Of a stretch of DNA of 35,162 bases, positions 22,900 through 30,794 are shown piece by piece. The first letter of the stretch is position 1. Every line of letters begins with the position of its first letter. Both the position numbers and the translations under genes were made by a program. The notes beneath the pieces are model-generated. The model saw nothing but the letters and a program-made list of their open reading frames with translations. It had not been told where the DNA came from and made no database searches. The stretch spans positions 1-35,162 of the forward strand of contig SGZH01000010.1 of the NCBI GenBank assembly GCA_004214175.1, in the 5' to 3' direction. This DNA is from Flavobacteriales bacterium. Lineage in GTDB: Bacteria; Bacteroidota; Bacteroidia; Flavobacteriales; Flavobacteriaceae.

Positions 22900-24294
22900 T
22901 TGGCTTTGGTTTTATCAAATTACACAAAAGAATTTAATTATAATCTAAAACTTGCATATCCTGTTATACTTGGTATGTTAGGCCACACCTTAGTGGCTTT
23001 TGTTGATAATGTAATGGTGGGTCAGCTAGGGACTGCAGAGCTTGCTGCAGTTTCTTTAGCGAATAGTTTTATGTTTATTGCAATGTCTTTGGGTATTGGT
23101 TTTTCAACTGCAATTACTCCTTTAGTTGCAAAAGCAGATGGAGAAGGAAATTTCGAAAATGGCAAATTGATATTTAAACATGGGCTTTATTTATGTACTT
23201 TTATTAGTATTCTTTTATTTTTTGGAGTCTTTTTAGCAAAACCAATTTTACATTTAATGAAACAACCTCAAGAAGTTGTTGAATTGGCTATTCCTTACTT
23301 AAATCTTGTAGCTGCATCGTTAATTCCTCTTATTATTTTTCAATCATTCAAACAATTTAGTGATGGTATGTCTATGACAAAATATCCTATGACAGCTACT
23401 TTGATTGCAAATATTATTAATATTATATTAAATTATATTTTCATATTTGGAAAATTTGGATTCCCTGAATTAGGTATAGTTGGAGCTGCAATTGGAACTC
23501 TTGTTTCTCGGATAATTATGTTGTTTCATCTCTGGTATTTATTATTACAACATAAAAAAACAAGAGCTTATCTTTTGGATATTAATTTTTTAAATCTTTC
23601 AAAAAATATGATCAATAAGCTCTTCAATCTAGGTTTTCCATCTGCTATGCAGATGTTTTTTGAAGTTGCTATTTTTACCGCTGCAATTTGGTTGTCAGGA
23701 ATTTTAGGAAAAAACCCTCAAGCTGCTAATCAAATTGCTTTAAATTTATCCTCTATGACTTTTATGGTAGCTATGGGTCTAAGTGTTGTGGCTATGATAC
23801 GAGTTGGAAATCAAATGGGATTAAATAAATATGCTGAATTGAGACGTATAGCTTTTTCAATATTTATGATTGCTATTTTATTTGCAATTATTTTTGCATC
23901 TCTATTTTTGATATTTAATGACTTACTTCCAAAATTATATTTAGATTTTGATCATCCTTCAAAAATATTTGATAGTTATGAAGTATTAGGAATAGCAAAA
24001 AACTTGTTATTAATAGCTGCTGTTTTTCAAATTTCAGACACTATTCAAGTAATAGCATTAGGAGCTCTGAGGGGAATGCAAGATGTGTTAATACCTACAT
24101 TAATTACATTTATTTCCTACTGGATTATAGGTTTTCCAATTTCTTTTTATCTGAGTATGTATACCGAGTATAAGAGTGCTGGAATTTGGATAGGTTTATT
24201 AGCTGGACTTACCGCTTCGGGTGTATTGCTATTTATTAGATTTAATCATTTATCTAATAAAATGATTTTAACTAAAAGTATATCAAAAAATTAA
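22900..24294 (+). CDS. MATE family multidrug/cation exporter
   Basis: 464 residues, about 12 membrane helices, inner membrane drug/Na+ or H+ antiporter of the NorM-like branch. Characteristic segments: LAYPVILGMLGHTLVAFVDN and MVGQLGTAELAAVSLANS at the N-terminus, and in the second half QAANQIALNLSSMTFMVAMG with GALRGMQDVLIPT. The only starts are TTG at 22900 or TTG at 22906; no ATG occurs before conserved residues, so this gene uses a TTG start. It stands alone between the SusCD terminator and a gene with its own promoter box. Confidence 0.93.
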   Translation: MALVLSNYTKEFNYNLKLAYPVILGMLGHTLVAFVDNVMVGQLGTAELAAVSLANSFMFIAMSLGIGFSTAITPLVAKADGEGNFENGKLIFKHGLYLCTFISILLFFGVFLAKPILHLMKQPQEVVELAIPYLNLVAASLIPLIIFQSFKQFSDGMSMTKYPMTATLIANIINIILNYIFIFGKFGFPELGIVGAAIGTLVSRIIMLFHLWYLLLQHKKTRAYLLDINFLNLSKNMINKLFNLGFPSAMQMFFEVAIFTAAIWLSGILGKNPQAANQIALNLSSMTFMVAMGLSVVAMIRVGNQMGLNKYAELRRIAFSIFMIAILFAIIFASLFLIFNDLLPKLYLDFDHPSKIFDSYEVLGIAKNLLLIAAVFQISDTIQVIALGALRGMQDVLIPTLITFISYWIIGFPISFYLSMYTEYKSAGIWIGLLAGLTASGVLLFIRFNHLSNKMILTKSISKN

Positions 24295-24314
24295 TTTAAA
24301 GACTTTTAATTTAC

Positions 24315-24337
24315 AGATTAGCGAAACAATCTTTTTA
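24315..24337 (+). terminator. Weak terminator-like hairpin after the MATE gene
   Basis: AGATT (24315-24319) pairs with AATCT (24328-24332) over an 8-base loop, followed by TTTTA. The five-pair AT-rich stem is weak. Confidence 0.3.
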
Positions 24338-24385
24338 TTTAATATTAATACTCATGAGCTATGTAATGACTCAAAATTTAATTTG

Positions 24386-24393
24386 TAGATTTG
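24386..24393 (+). promoter_or_regulatory. Predicted -7 box (TAGATTTG) of the small acidic protein/PAP2 operon
   Basis: Exact TAnnTTTG match 22 bases before the ATG at 24415; predicted leader about 15 bases. Confidence 0.55.
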
Positions 24394-24414
24394 TACTTAA
24401 CTTAAATAAGTAAT

Positions 24415-24645
24415 ATGACACTTCCAAAATTTATATTAGGTGATAACACTAAATTCCCTAAAGCTATTTTTGTTGTTCATACTGAATTTCCACGTTTTAT
24501 AATTAATCTTGAAAATGATGAGGTAGAGTGGTTAGAAGAGTTTGAAAAAGAGGATCAGAAGGAATTGGAAAAAGAAACAGAAACAGCAATAAGAGAGGCC
24601 AGTGAATTTTACGATAAAGAAGTAGCTTCCTACGAAAATGATTGA
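24415..24645 (+). CDS. Small acidic conserved protein, unknown function
   Basis: 76 residues, no signal or membrane segment. The N-terminal half is beta-like (KFILGDNTKFPKAIFVVHTE and FPRFIINL); the C-terminal half (about 42-70) is a highly acidic helix rich in Glu and Lys. It has a promoter box and its last 8 bases overlap the PAP2 gene start, so translation of the two is likely coupled. I believe similar proteins exist across Flavobacteriia but know no function. Confidence 0.75.
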   Translation: MTLPKFILGDNTKFPKAIFVVHTEFPRFIINLENDEVEWLEEFEKEDQKELEKETETAIREASEFYDKEVASYEND

Positions 24646-25198
24646 GGAAATAATTAAATATGATATCGAGCTTTTCCTATTTCTTAACAATTTAGGAAGT
24701 GAGTCTTGGGATGCATTTTGGAGGGTAATTACTAATAAACTTACATTTATTCCTCTATACTTATTTCTTTTGTATTTAGTATATCAACATTATGGCTTAA
24801 AAAAAACTATAATTATATTGGTAGTTGCTGGATTGATGATAGCGACCACAGATCAATTAGCAAATTTATTTAAAAATGGATTTCAGAGATTACGCCCTTG
24901 GGCAAATCAAGATTTAGAAGGACTAATGAGAATAGTTGTTGAGAAAAGGGGCGTTTATAGTTTCTTCTCGGGACATGCAGTAAATTCAATGGTTATAGCA
25001 GTATATATAGGTTTAATCCTTCGTAAAAAATACTATTACCTGCCATTTATATTGTTATTATGGTCTTTTTTAGTTGGTTATAGTAGAATTTATGTAGGTG
25101 TTCATTATCCTTTAGATGTATTAACTGGATTTTTATTTGGTGGCTTAATTGGTTGGGGTTTTTACAAACTTCTTTTTATCGTTCAAAAAAAAATTTAA
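24638..25198 (+). CDS. PAP2 superfamily membrane phosphatase
   Basis: 186 residues, about five or six membrane helices. The three active-site motifs of lipid phosphatases are present: KNGFQRLRPW (KX6RP), SFFSGHA (PSGH variant with Phe for Pro, His nucleophile partner) and SRIYVGVHYPLD (SRX5HX3D). Likely substrates are undecaprenyl pyrophosphate or phosphatidyl phosphate species on the periplasmic face of the inner membrane. The start overlaps the acidic protein gene. Its TAA shares the four-base TTAA with the opposing LAB_N gene stop. Confidence 0.92.
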   Translation: MIEEIIKYDIELFLFLNNLGSESWDAFWRVITNKLTFIPLYLFLLYLVYQHYGLKKTIIILVVAGLMIATTDQLANLFKNGFQRLRPWANQDLEGLMRIVVEKRGVYSFFSGHAVNSMVIAVYIGLILRKKYYYLPFILLLWSFLVGYSRIYVGVHYPLDVLTGFLFGGLIGWGFYKLLFIVQKKI

Positions 25199-25815
25199 TT
25201 GTGCTTTTTTAAAATTATTAAATTTCTACTATAAATTATTATTCCAAAGGTATGTCCGATAAATAAAATAGGATCTTTTCTGAAAAGAGAATAAATTAAA
25301 ATTAATATAGACCCTACTAAACTTAAAACCCAAAATGTCTCTGGTAATTGTGAAAATTTATTTTTCTCTGAAATTATCCATTGAAATATAAACCGTAACG
25401 TGAATATTAGTTGTGAAATAATTCCTAATGATAACAGCCAAATGGGAATAAAATCCTGATTAAAGAGTTGTGAAAAATCAAATTCTCCTCTAAGAAGTGT
25501 AATTAATAAAACTATTAATGGAAAATTAATAAATACTATTTGGATCCCTTTTTGTAATCTATTCCATTGATTTTGCAGTTGTAAATTCCTAATGTAAATA
25601 TAATAGGTAATAAACTGACCTAGCATAATTGCAAAATCATTTCTAAGGTAACCGTACATAAAAAAGAGGAAAGATGCTATTAAACTTACTATCCAAAAAA
25701 ATGTAGGAGTAACTACTTTATTTTCTTTTTCTGAAAATAGCCATTGTATTATTAGTCTAAGTGAAAAAAGGAATTGTGCAATTAAACCAATAAAATAAAT
25801 AAAGTAATCGTTCAT
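25195..25815 (-). CDS. Membrane protein with two tandem LAB_N domains
   Basis: 206 residues, about seven membrane helices. Two copies of the LAB_N domain (first described at the N-terminus of some lipid-A-disaccharide synthases) are visible at about 8-80 and 129-202: LRLIIQWLFSEK / LRFIFQWIISEK, TFFWIVSL / TFWVLSLVGS and YIYIRNLQL / IIYSRNLIIL. Between them lies one extra hydrophobic segment (about 93-112). No catalytic domain is attached. The start codon overlaps the stop of the upstream GT2 gene as ATGA, so the two are translationally coupled and probably act together on a polyprenyl-linked sugar or lipid A. Confidence 0.88.
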   Translation of the reverse strand: MNDYFIYFIGLIAQFLFSLRLIIQWLFSEKENKVVTPTFFWIVSLIASFLFFMYGYLRNDFAIMLGQFITYYIYIRNLQLQNQWNRLQKGIQIVFINFPLIVLLITLLRGEFDFSQLFNQDFIPIWLLSLGIISQLIFTLRFIFQWIISEKNKFSQLPETFWVLSLVGSILILIYSLFRKDPILFIGHTFGIIIYSRNLIILKKHN

Positions 25816-26522
25816 CCTTTTTTTATCACTTCATAATGTATATACTTTTTTTTCATCCATAAAAAAGCAAAGCAATCGGTAATAGGACCTAATAATCTAT
25901 TTCTTATTCCAAATTTTGTTTTACCTGCTATTCTCGGAAAATGTTGAATAGGAATTTCTAAAACGGTCCCTTTCTGCAATAATACCATTGCCGGTAAGAA
26001 ACGATGAAGTCCCTTAAACATTGGAATTTTTTTTGCGCAATCTGTTTTAATAATTTTTAATGGACAACAAGAATCTTTTATGCCATCTTTTGTAAAAATA
26101 ATTCTAATTTTATTGGATATTTTTGAAGATATTTTTTTAATAAGAGAGTCCTTCCTTTGAGTACGCATACCTGTCACTAAATCATAATGTTCTGTGTGAT
26201 TTAAAAGAATATTAAAATCTTTAGGTGAGGTTTGAAGATCTGCATCAATATAACCTAATAAAGGGGTGTCAACATCATCAAACCCAGCTTTTAGAGCTGC
26301 ACTTAATCCCTTATTTTTTTTAAAATGTATGAATCTAAATTCTATATTTTTTTGGCAAATGTCTTCAATTATTTGTTGACTATTATCCGTGGAACCATCA
26401 TTTATAAATAATATGGTTGTTTCTTTTTTGGAAATTTTAATAAATGATAGTAATTCTTTTTCAACTCGTTTTAAGTTTAATTCTTCATTGTATACAGGAA
26501 CAATTATGGTAAACTCAAACAT
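25812..26522 (-). CDS. Glycosyltransferase family 2, dolichyl/polyprenyl-phosphate sugar synthase-like
   Basis: 236 residues. GT-A fold marks: IIVPVYNEELNLKRV at the N-terminus, INDGSTDNSQ, KNKGLSAALKAGFD, and the metal/nucleotide site YIDADLQTSP (DxD), followed by GMRTQRKDS. This DPMS-like pattern indicates transfer of a sugar from a nucleotide donor to polyprenyl phosphate at the cytoplasmic side of the membrane. No C-terminal membrane helices, unlike ArnC. It precedes the tandem LAB_N gene with a 4-base overlap and follows meaB by 3 bases. The sugar is unknown. Confidence 0.9.
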   Translation of the reverse strand: MFEFTIIVPVYNEELNLKRVEKELLSFIKISKKETTILFINDGSTDNSQQIIEDICQKNIEFRFIHFKKNKGLSAALKAGFDDVDTPLLGYIDADLQTSPKDFNILLNHTEHYDLVTGMRTQRKDSLIKKISSKISNKIRIIFTKDGIKDSCCPLKIIKTDCAKKIPMFKGLHRFLPAMVLLQKGTVLEIPIQHFPRIAGKTKFGIRNRLLGPITDCFAFLWMKKKYIHYEVIKKG

Positions 26523-26525
26523 TTT

Positions 26526-27608
26526 TTAATCATTTATAGTTAATAAATAATTTGCAGCTTCAAAAGGAGTTAGCTTATTATCTTCCATAAGAGTTAGTTG
26601 TTTTTTTAATTCTTTTTTAATTTTTGGATGATTATAAAAATCACTTTTTATTGCGTTTTCAATGGTTTGGAGCATCCAATATTTATTTTGCTCTTTTCTC
26701 TTTTGCTGAAAATATCCATTAGCTTTTGTAATAGAAATATATTTTTGAATTAATTCCCATATGTTCGAAATTCCTTCATTGTTTAAGGCACTGCAAGTTA
26801 AAGTTTTTGGAACCCAATTATTACCTTTATTTGGATATAAGTGAAGTGCTCTATTAAATTCAGTTTTTGCTATTTTTGCAGCAGTTATATTACCTCCATC
26901 TGCTTTATTTATGATAATACTGTCGGCCATTTCTATAATTCCTCTTTTAATACCCTGTAATTCATCACCAGCGCCAGCTAGTTTTAATAATAAAAAAAAA
27001 TCAGTCATAGAATGAACAACTGTTTCACTTTGACCAACACCAACAGTTTCTATTAAAATGACATTGTATCCAGCTGCTTCACACAATAGGATAGCTTCTC
27101 TTGTATTTTTAGCTACTCCACCCAAGGAGTCGCCTGATGCTGAAGGTCTAATAAAAGCGTTAGATTCTTTTACTAAATCTTCCATTCGAGTTTTATCACC
27201 CATAATACTTCCTCCACTAATAGAACTACTAGGATCAACTGCTAATACTGCTACTCTTAAGTTGTTTTGAACAATTAATTTTCCAAACTGTTCAATAAAC
27301 GTACTCTTGCCTACTCCAGGTACACCAGTTATTCCAATCCTAATAGATTTGTTTGCATGAGGTAAGCAAGCTTCTATTATTTTTCTTGCCTGTTTTTGGT
27401 GATTTTTGTTGGTACTTTCTACTAAAGTTATCGCACGACTCAATGAAGTTTTGTCTTTTTTTAAAACACCCTTTATTAAATCGTTAGTAGAAGGTACTTT
27501 TTTTCTTCTTTTCTTTAAGGTAGAAGCTACTTTTTCACTCAAGGATTTAGGTTGTGATACCCCTTCTTTTTCATTTAAAGCAGTAATTTTTGCTTTCTTT
27601 TTAGTCAT
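26526..27608 (-). CDS. meaB: MeaB/ArgK-type GTPase, methylmalonyl-CoA mutase chaperone
   Basis: 360 residues, cytosolic G3E GTPase that loads and protects the B12 cofactor of methylmalonyl-CoA mutase. Walker A GITGVPGVGKSTF (about 94-106), the VDPSSSISGGSIMGDKTRM switch/Mg region, ETVGVGQSE (switch II) and NKADGGN (base recognition NKAD) are present. A basic, low-complexity N-terminal tail (about 1-45, with LKKRRKKVPS) precedes the family core. IcmF in this window has its own G domain, so this protein probably serves a canonical mutase elsewhere in the genome. It sits 1 base after the DUF2911 gene and 3 bases before the GT2 gene, unrelated functions in one apparent operon. Confidence 0.94.
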   Translation of the reverse strand: MTKKKAKITALNEKEGVSQPKSLSEKVASTLKKRRKKVPSTNDLIKGVLKKDKTSLSRAITLVESTNKNHQKQARKIIEACLPHANKSIRIGITGVPGVGKSTFIEQFGKLIVQNNLRVAVLAVDPSSSISGGSIMGDKTRMEDLVKESNAFIRPSASGDSLGGVAKNTREAILLCEAAGYNVILIETVGVGQSETVVHSMTDFFLLLKLAGAGDELQGIKRGIIEMADSIIINKADGGNITAAKIAKTEFNRALHLYPNKGNNWVPKTLTCSALNNEGISNIWELIQKYISITKANGYFQQKRKEQNKYWMLQTIENAIKSDFYNHPKIKKELKKQLTLMEDNKLTPFEAANYLLTIND

Positions 27609-27609
27609 T

Positions 27610-28182
27610 TTATTTTTTTTGTAATAATACCGGAACTACAGTAGTGTCCCACGCTAACATCATAAGTATATTGTTATTAGATTCCGAAAAAGAAATTGTA
27701 AAATTTTCGGTAACCGTTAAGCTTTTTGAAGGAATAACGGTTGTTATCAACACATCATACTTAGGATCTCGGTTGGCAGTTTGATCAGAAAACTTAACAC
27801 CCCAATGATTCATTTCTGAATTGAAGATTATATCCCAGGATGTTTCTCTGGGTATAGTCCACAGTGAGTATGTACCTTTTGGCAAACCCTTATTATCGAT
27901 AACCAAATCTTTATTTGTAGTAAACGCTGTAGGTTCGTTAGCGCCTGTTCTCCATACAACATCATAAGGTACTAATTTGCCGAAAATGATTCTACCTTTT
28001 TTACCAGGACTACTGTATAAAGTGCTGATCTCAATATCTTCTTGAGTATAACTAACAATCTGTTCTGGACTATTTTTTTTGGTTTGAGATTTTAGTATTG
28101 GCCAACCTATAAAAATTAATAAAAGAGCCAAGCCTATTAATATACCAAAAATCCAAAAGAATATTTTATTAATTTTTTGCAT
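27610..28182 (-). CDS. DUF2911 domain membrane-anchored protein
   Basis: About 190 residues from ATG 28182 (MQKINKIFFW); the frame can be extended to a TTG at 28215 but a normal ATG followed by a membrane anchor (about 6-28) is more convincing. The rest fits DUF2911: SPGKKGRIIFGKLVPYDVVWRTGANE, here visible as GRIIFGKLVPYDVVWRTG and ANEPTAFTT, then LPKGTYSLWTIP and a C-terminal beta region. The domain lies outside the cytoplasm. Function of the family is not established. First gene of the minus-strand run 28182-25195. Confidence 0.85.
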   Translation of the reverse strand: MQKINKIFFWIFGILIGLALLLIFIGWPILKSQTKKNSPEQIVSYTQEDIEISTLYSSPGKKGRIIFGKLVPYDVVWRTGANEPTAFTTNKDLVIDNKGLPKGTYSLWTIPRETSWDIIFNSEMNHWGVKFSDQTANRDPKYDVLITTVIPSKSLTVTENFTISFSESNNNILMMLAWDTTVVPVLLQKK

Positions 28183-28275
28183 AACTAAACATAAAGAATA
28201 GTTAAAGGTACTCAAATCAGATGTAATTAGTAAATAATATAAAAAAGATGTTATTTTGTATATTATTAGATTTAA

Positions 28276-30213
28276 ATGGAATCAATTTTTAGAGTACAAG
28301 AATACAAAGCACTTTTTTATAGGTTGTTTTTAGTTTACCTATTTTATTTTATTGCTAGAGTACTTTTTTTATTTTATAATTACTCTTTTTTGGGGGTAGA
28401 AACTACCTATGAATTTTTTAGATTGTATTATTATGGTCTTGCTTTTGATACAACAGCCATTCTTTATGTAAATTCACTTTTTATTTTATTTTCTTTACTG
28501 CCTTTTAGATTTAGTAAAACTAACACTTATCAACGATTTCTTTTTTACATATATTTTATAAGTAATCTCATTGCCTATTCTTTAAATTTTGTAGATTTTA
28601 TCTATTATAAATATAATTTTAGTCGAACTACGATTTCAGTAATAAATGTACTAAAGGATGAAAATAATGTAGCAGGAATGTTGTTAAGATTCTTAATCAC
28701 TTACTGGCACGTTCTGTTTTTATTTATTTTAATTTCCTTTTTCTGGATATATCTCTACAAGAAATATAATATTATCAGTAAATCGATTATTATTAGACCT
28801 ATTTACTATTACGGGTCATCTGTTTTGATGATTATTTTAATCACAGTATTGAGTATTGGTGGTATTAGGGGAGGAGATTTTAAAAAAAGTACAAGGCCTA
28901 TCAATTTAGTCGATGCCAATCGTCATGTAACTCAAATCAAACAAGCAGATTTTGTTTTAAATACCCCTTTTGCATTTATAAGAACCTTATTTAAAAATAC
29001 TTTTAAAAAAGTAAATTACCAGATAGATGAAGCTATAATAAATCAACTTATTAAGCCAATTAAAAAGTACAGTGTTAATCAAAAAACCACCCCGAATATT
29101 ATAGTAATTATTACGGAAAGTTTTGACAGGGAGTATTCAGGAGCCTTTAATAAAGACATGGATATTAAAGATTTTATCAGTTACACTCCATTCATTGATT
29201 CTTTAGCGAATCATAGTCTTATATTTCCAAATGCATTTGCTAACGGTTATAAATCTATTCATGGAATGTCGTCCGTATTAGCAGGAATTCCATCATTTAA
29301 AGATGCATTTACTTCATCACCTTTTTCAAAACAAGAAATTGAATCAATCGTTTCAATTTTAAATGATACCGGTTATGATACTTCATTTTTTCATGGCGCA
29401 GCTAATGGATCTATGGGCTTTCTTGGATTCGGTAATATTTTAGGCTTTGATCATTATTACGGAAGGACTGAATATGCTAATGACGATGACTTTGATGGCA
29501 CGTGGGGTATATGGGATGAAAAGTTTTTAGAGTTTACAAAAGGTGTACTTGACAAGAAGAAAGAACCTTTTTTTAGTACCATTTTTACGGTAAGTTCTCA
29601 TGAACCCTATAAAATACCTAAAGAGTATGAAGGGAAATTTCCATCAGAAAATAATCAAATGCATCAATGTATAGGTTATACCGATTTTTCAATTAAAAAG
29701 TTTTTTGAAGCTTCTAAAGAAGAAGATTGGTTTGATAACACCATATTTGTAATAACTGGTGATCATGGAAATATTACAACTTATGAAGTTTACAATAAAA
29801 CTGTTAATAGAACTGCAATTCCAATTTTATTTTATAAACCTGACAACAGCTTAAAAGGAGTTAAGAAACAATTAGCTCAGCAAATAGATATTTATCCAAC
29901 CTTAGTAGATTTGGTTGGGTATGATCAACCTTTTAGAAGTTGGGGTAGGAGTTTATTAAACGATACTATCATTAAACCATTTACAATAAATTACAGTTCT
30001 TCTGGATATATCATGCAGCAAGAAGATTATATATGTTATTTTGATGGAGAAAAAGCAACAGGGTTTTATGATATACGTGATAAAAATCTCGAAAATAATT
30101 TAATTGATCAATCAAACGAACAAATGGATTCTTTGGAGCTAAAAACAAAATCTTTTATTGCAGATTTTTTTGATAGAATAATCAATAGAAAACTTGGAAA
30201 CCCAAATAAATAA
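28276..30213 (+). CDS. LtaS-like sulfatase-fold membrane transferase
   Basis: 645 residues. Five hydrophobic segments in the first ~210 residues, then a large extracytoplasmic alkaline-phosphatase-superfamily domain. Metal-site residues are visible: ITESFD (Glu281), the nucleophile region GYKSIHG with Ser327 where LtaS has Thr, FFHGAANGSMG, FSTIFTVSSHEPY and TGDHGN (Asp496, His497). Gram-negative homologues transfer phosphoglycerol or phosphoethanolamine to glycans or lipids; Flavobacteriia do not make teichoic acid, so lipid or glycan decoration is inferred. The next two genes follow within 11 and 6 bases, forming a three-gene operon. Confidence 0.9.
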   Translation: MESIFRVQEYKALFYRLFLVYLFYFIARVLFLFYNYSFLGVETTYEFFRLYYYGLAFDTTAILYVNSLFILFSLLPFRFSKTNTYQRFLFYIYFISNLIAYSLNFVDFIYYKYNFSRTTISVINVLKDENNVAGMLLRFLITYWHVLFLFILISFFWIYLYKKYNIISKSIIIRPIYYYGSSVLMIILITVLSIGGIRGGDFKKSTRPINLVDANRHVTQIKQADFVLNTPFAFIRTLFKNTFKKVNYQIDEAIINQLIKPIKKYSVNQKTTPNIIVIITESFDREYSGAFNKDMDIKDFISYTPFIDSLANHSLIFPNAFANGYKSIHGMSSVLAGIPSFKDAFTSSPFSKQEIESIVSILNDTGYDTSFFHGAANGSMGFLGFGNILGFDHYYGRTEYANDDDFDGTWGIWDEKFLEFTKGVLDKKKEPFFSTIFTVSSHEPYKIPKEYEGKFPSENNQMHQCIGYTDFSIKKFFEASKEEDWFDNTIFVITGDHGNITTYEVYNKTVNRTAIPILFYKPDNSLKGVKKQLAQQIDIYPTLVDLVGYDQPFRSWGRSLLNDTIIKPFTINYSSSGYIMQQEDYICYFDGEKATGFYDIRDKNLENNLIDQSNEQMDSLELKTKSFIADFFDRIINRKLGNPNK

Positions 30214-30224
30214 TTATTTTAATT

Positions 30225-30788
30225 ATGAAAAAAAAAATAATAGGAGTTGTATTTGTAGTCATAATAGTTCTTGTTGGAAAGTATGTTTACGATGTGAATA
30301 TCAATTATAATTTCAAAGAAATAACAGAAAATAAAGTTTATAAATCTGGAGTTATACCTCCAAATAAAATAGAAGATTATACTAAAAAACATCATATAAA
30401 AAGTATAATTGATTTAAGATTTCCTGGAACTAAGGATACTATCAATAATCCTGAGATACCAGAAGAGTTACTCGCTGAAAAAAAAGCTGTAGAAAATATA
30501 GATGGAGTTGATTACTTTAACGTGGGTTCTCATCAAGTACCAAGTCAAGAAACAATTGACTCGTTTTTAGAAATTATGGATAATCCAGATAATTACCCGG
30601 TACTAATACACTGCTATCATGGTGCCGGCAGAGCTCATTTATTTAGCGCTGTTTACCGCATAGAATATGAAGATATGAGTAACGAAGATGCAAGAAACAA
30701 AACAAGATTTCTTTTGAAAGGGAGTTCATTTGATGAAGGAACTCCAAAAGGAGAGTTTTTAAAAAATTATAAAAAAAGAGCTAATTAG
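30225..30788 (+). CDS. Membrane-anchored PTP/dual-specificity-type phosphatase
   Basis: 187 residues. One N-terminal anchor (about 4-24) is preceded by four Lys, so the catalytic domain should lie on the periplasmic side. The Cys-phosphatase loop HCYHGAGR (129-136; Cys130, Arg136) is complete, and KVYKSGVIPPNKIEDY with SIIDLRFPG match the dual-specificity/PTP fold. Substrate could be phosphotyrosine, another phospho-protein, or a lipid or inositol phosphate; the location next to an LtaS-like enzyme favours an envelope phosphate ester. It is 11 bases after the LtaS-like gene and 6 bases before the DUF808 gene. Confidence 0.87.
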   Translation: MKKKIIGVVFVVIIVLVGKYVYDVNINYNFKEITENKVYKSGVIPPNKIEDYTKKHHIKSIIDLRFPGTKDTINNPEIPEELLAEKKAVENIDGVDYFNVGSHQVPSQETIDSFLEIMDNPDNYPVLIHCYHGAGRAHLFSAVYRIEYEDMSNEDARNKTRFLLKGSSFDEGTPKGEFLKNYKKRAN

Positions 30789-30794
30789 TATTAT

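Noticed and set aside
28183-28215. Extended N-terminus of the DUF2911 protein from a TTG
   Set aside because: ATG 28182 directly precedes the membrane anchor and is the simpler start.
28276-30213. True lipoteichoic acid synthase
   Set aside because: The rest of the window is Gram-negative Bacteroidota, which lack lipoteichoic acid; the fold is LtaS-like but the substrate must differ.
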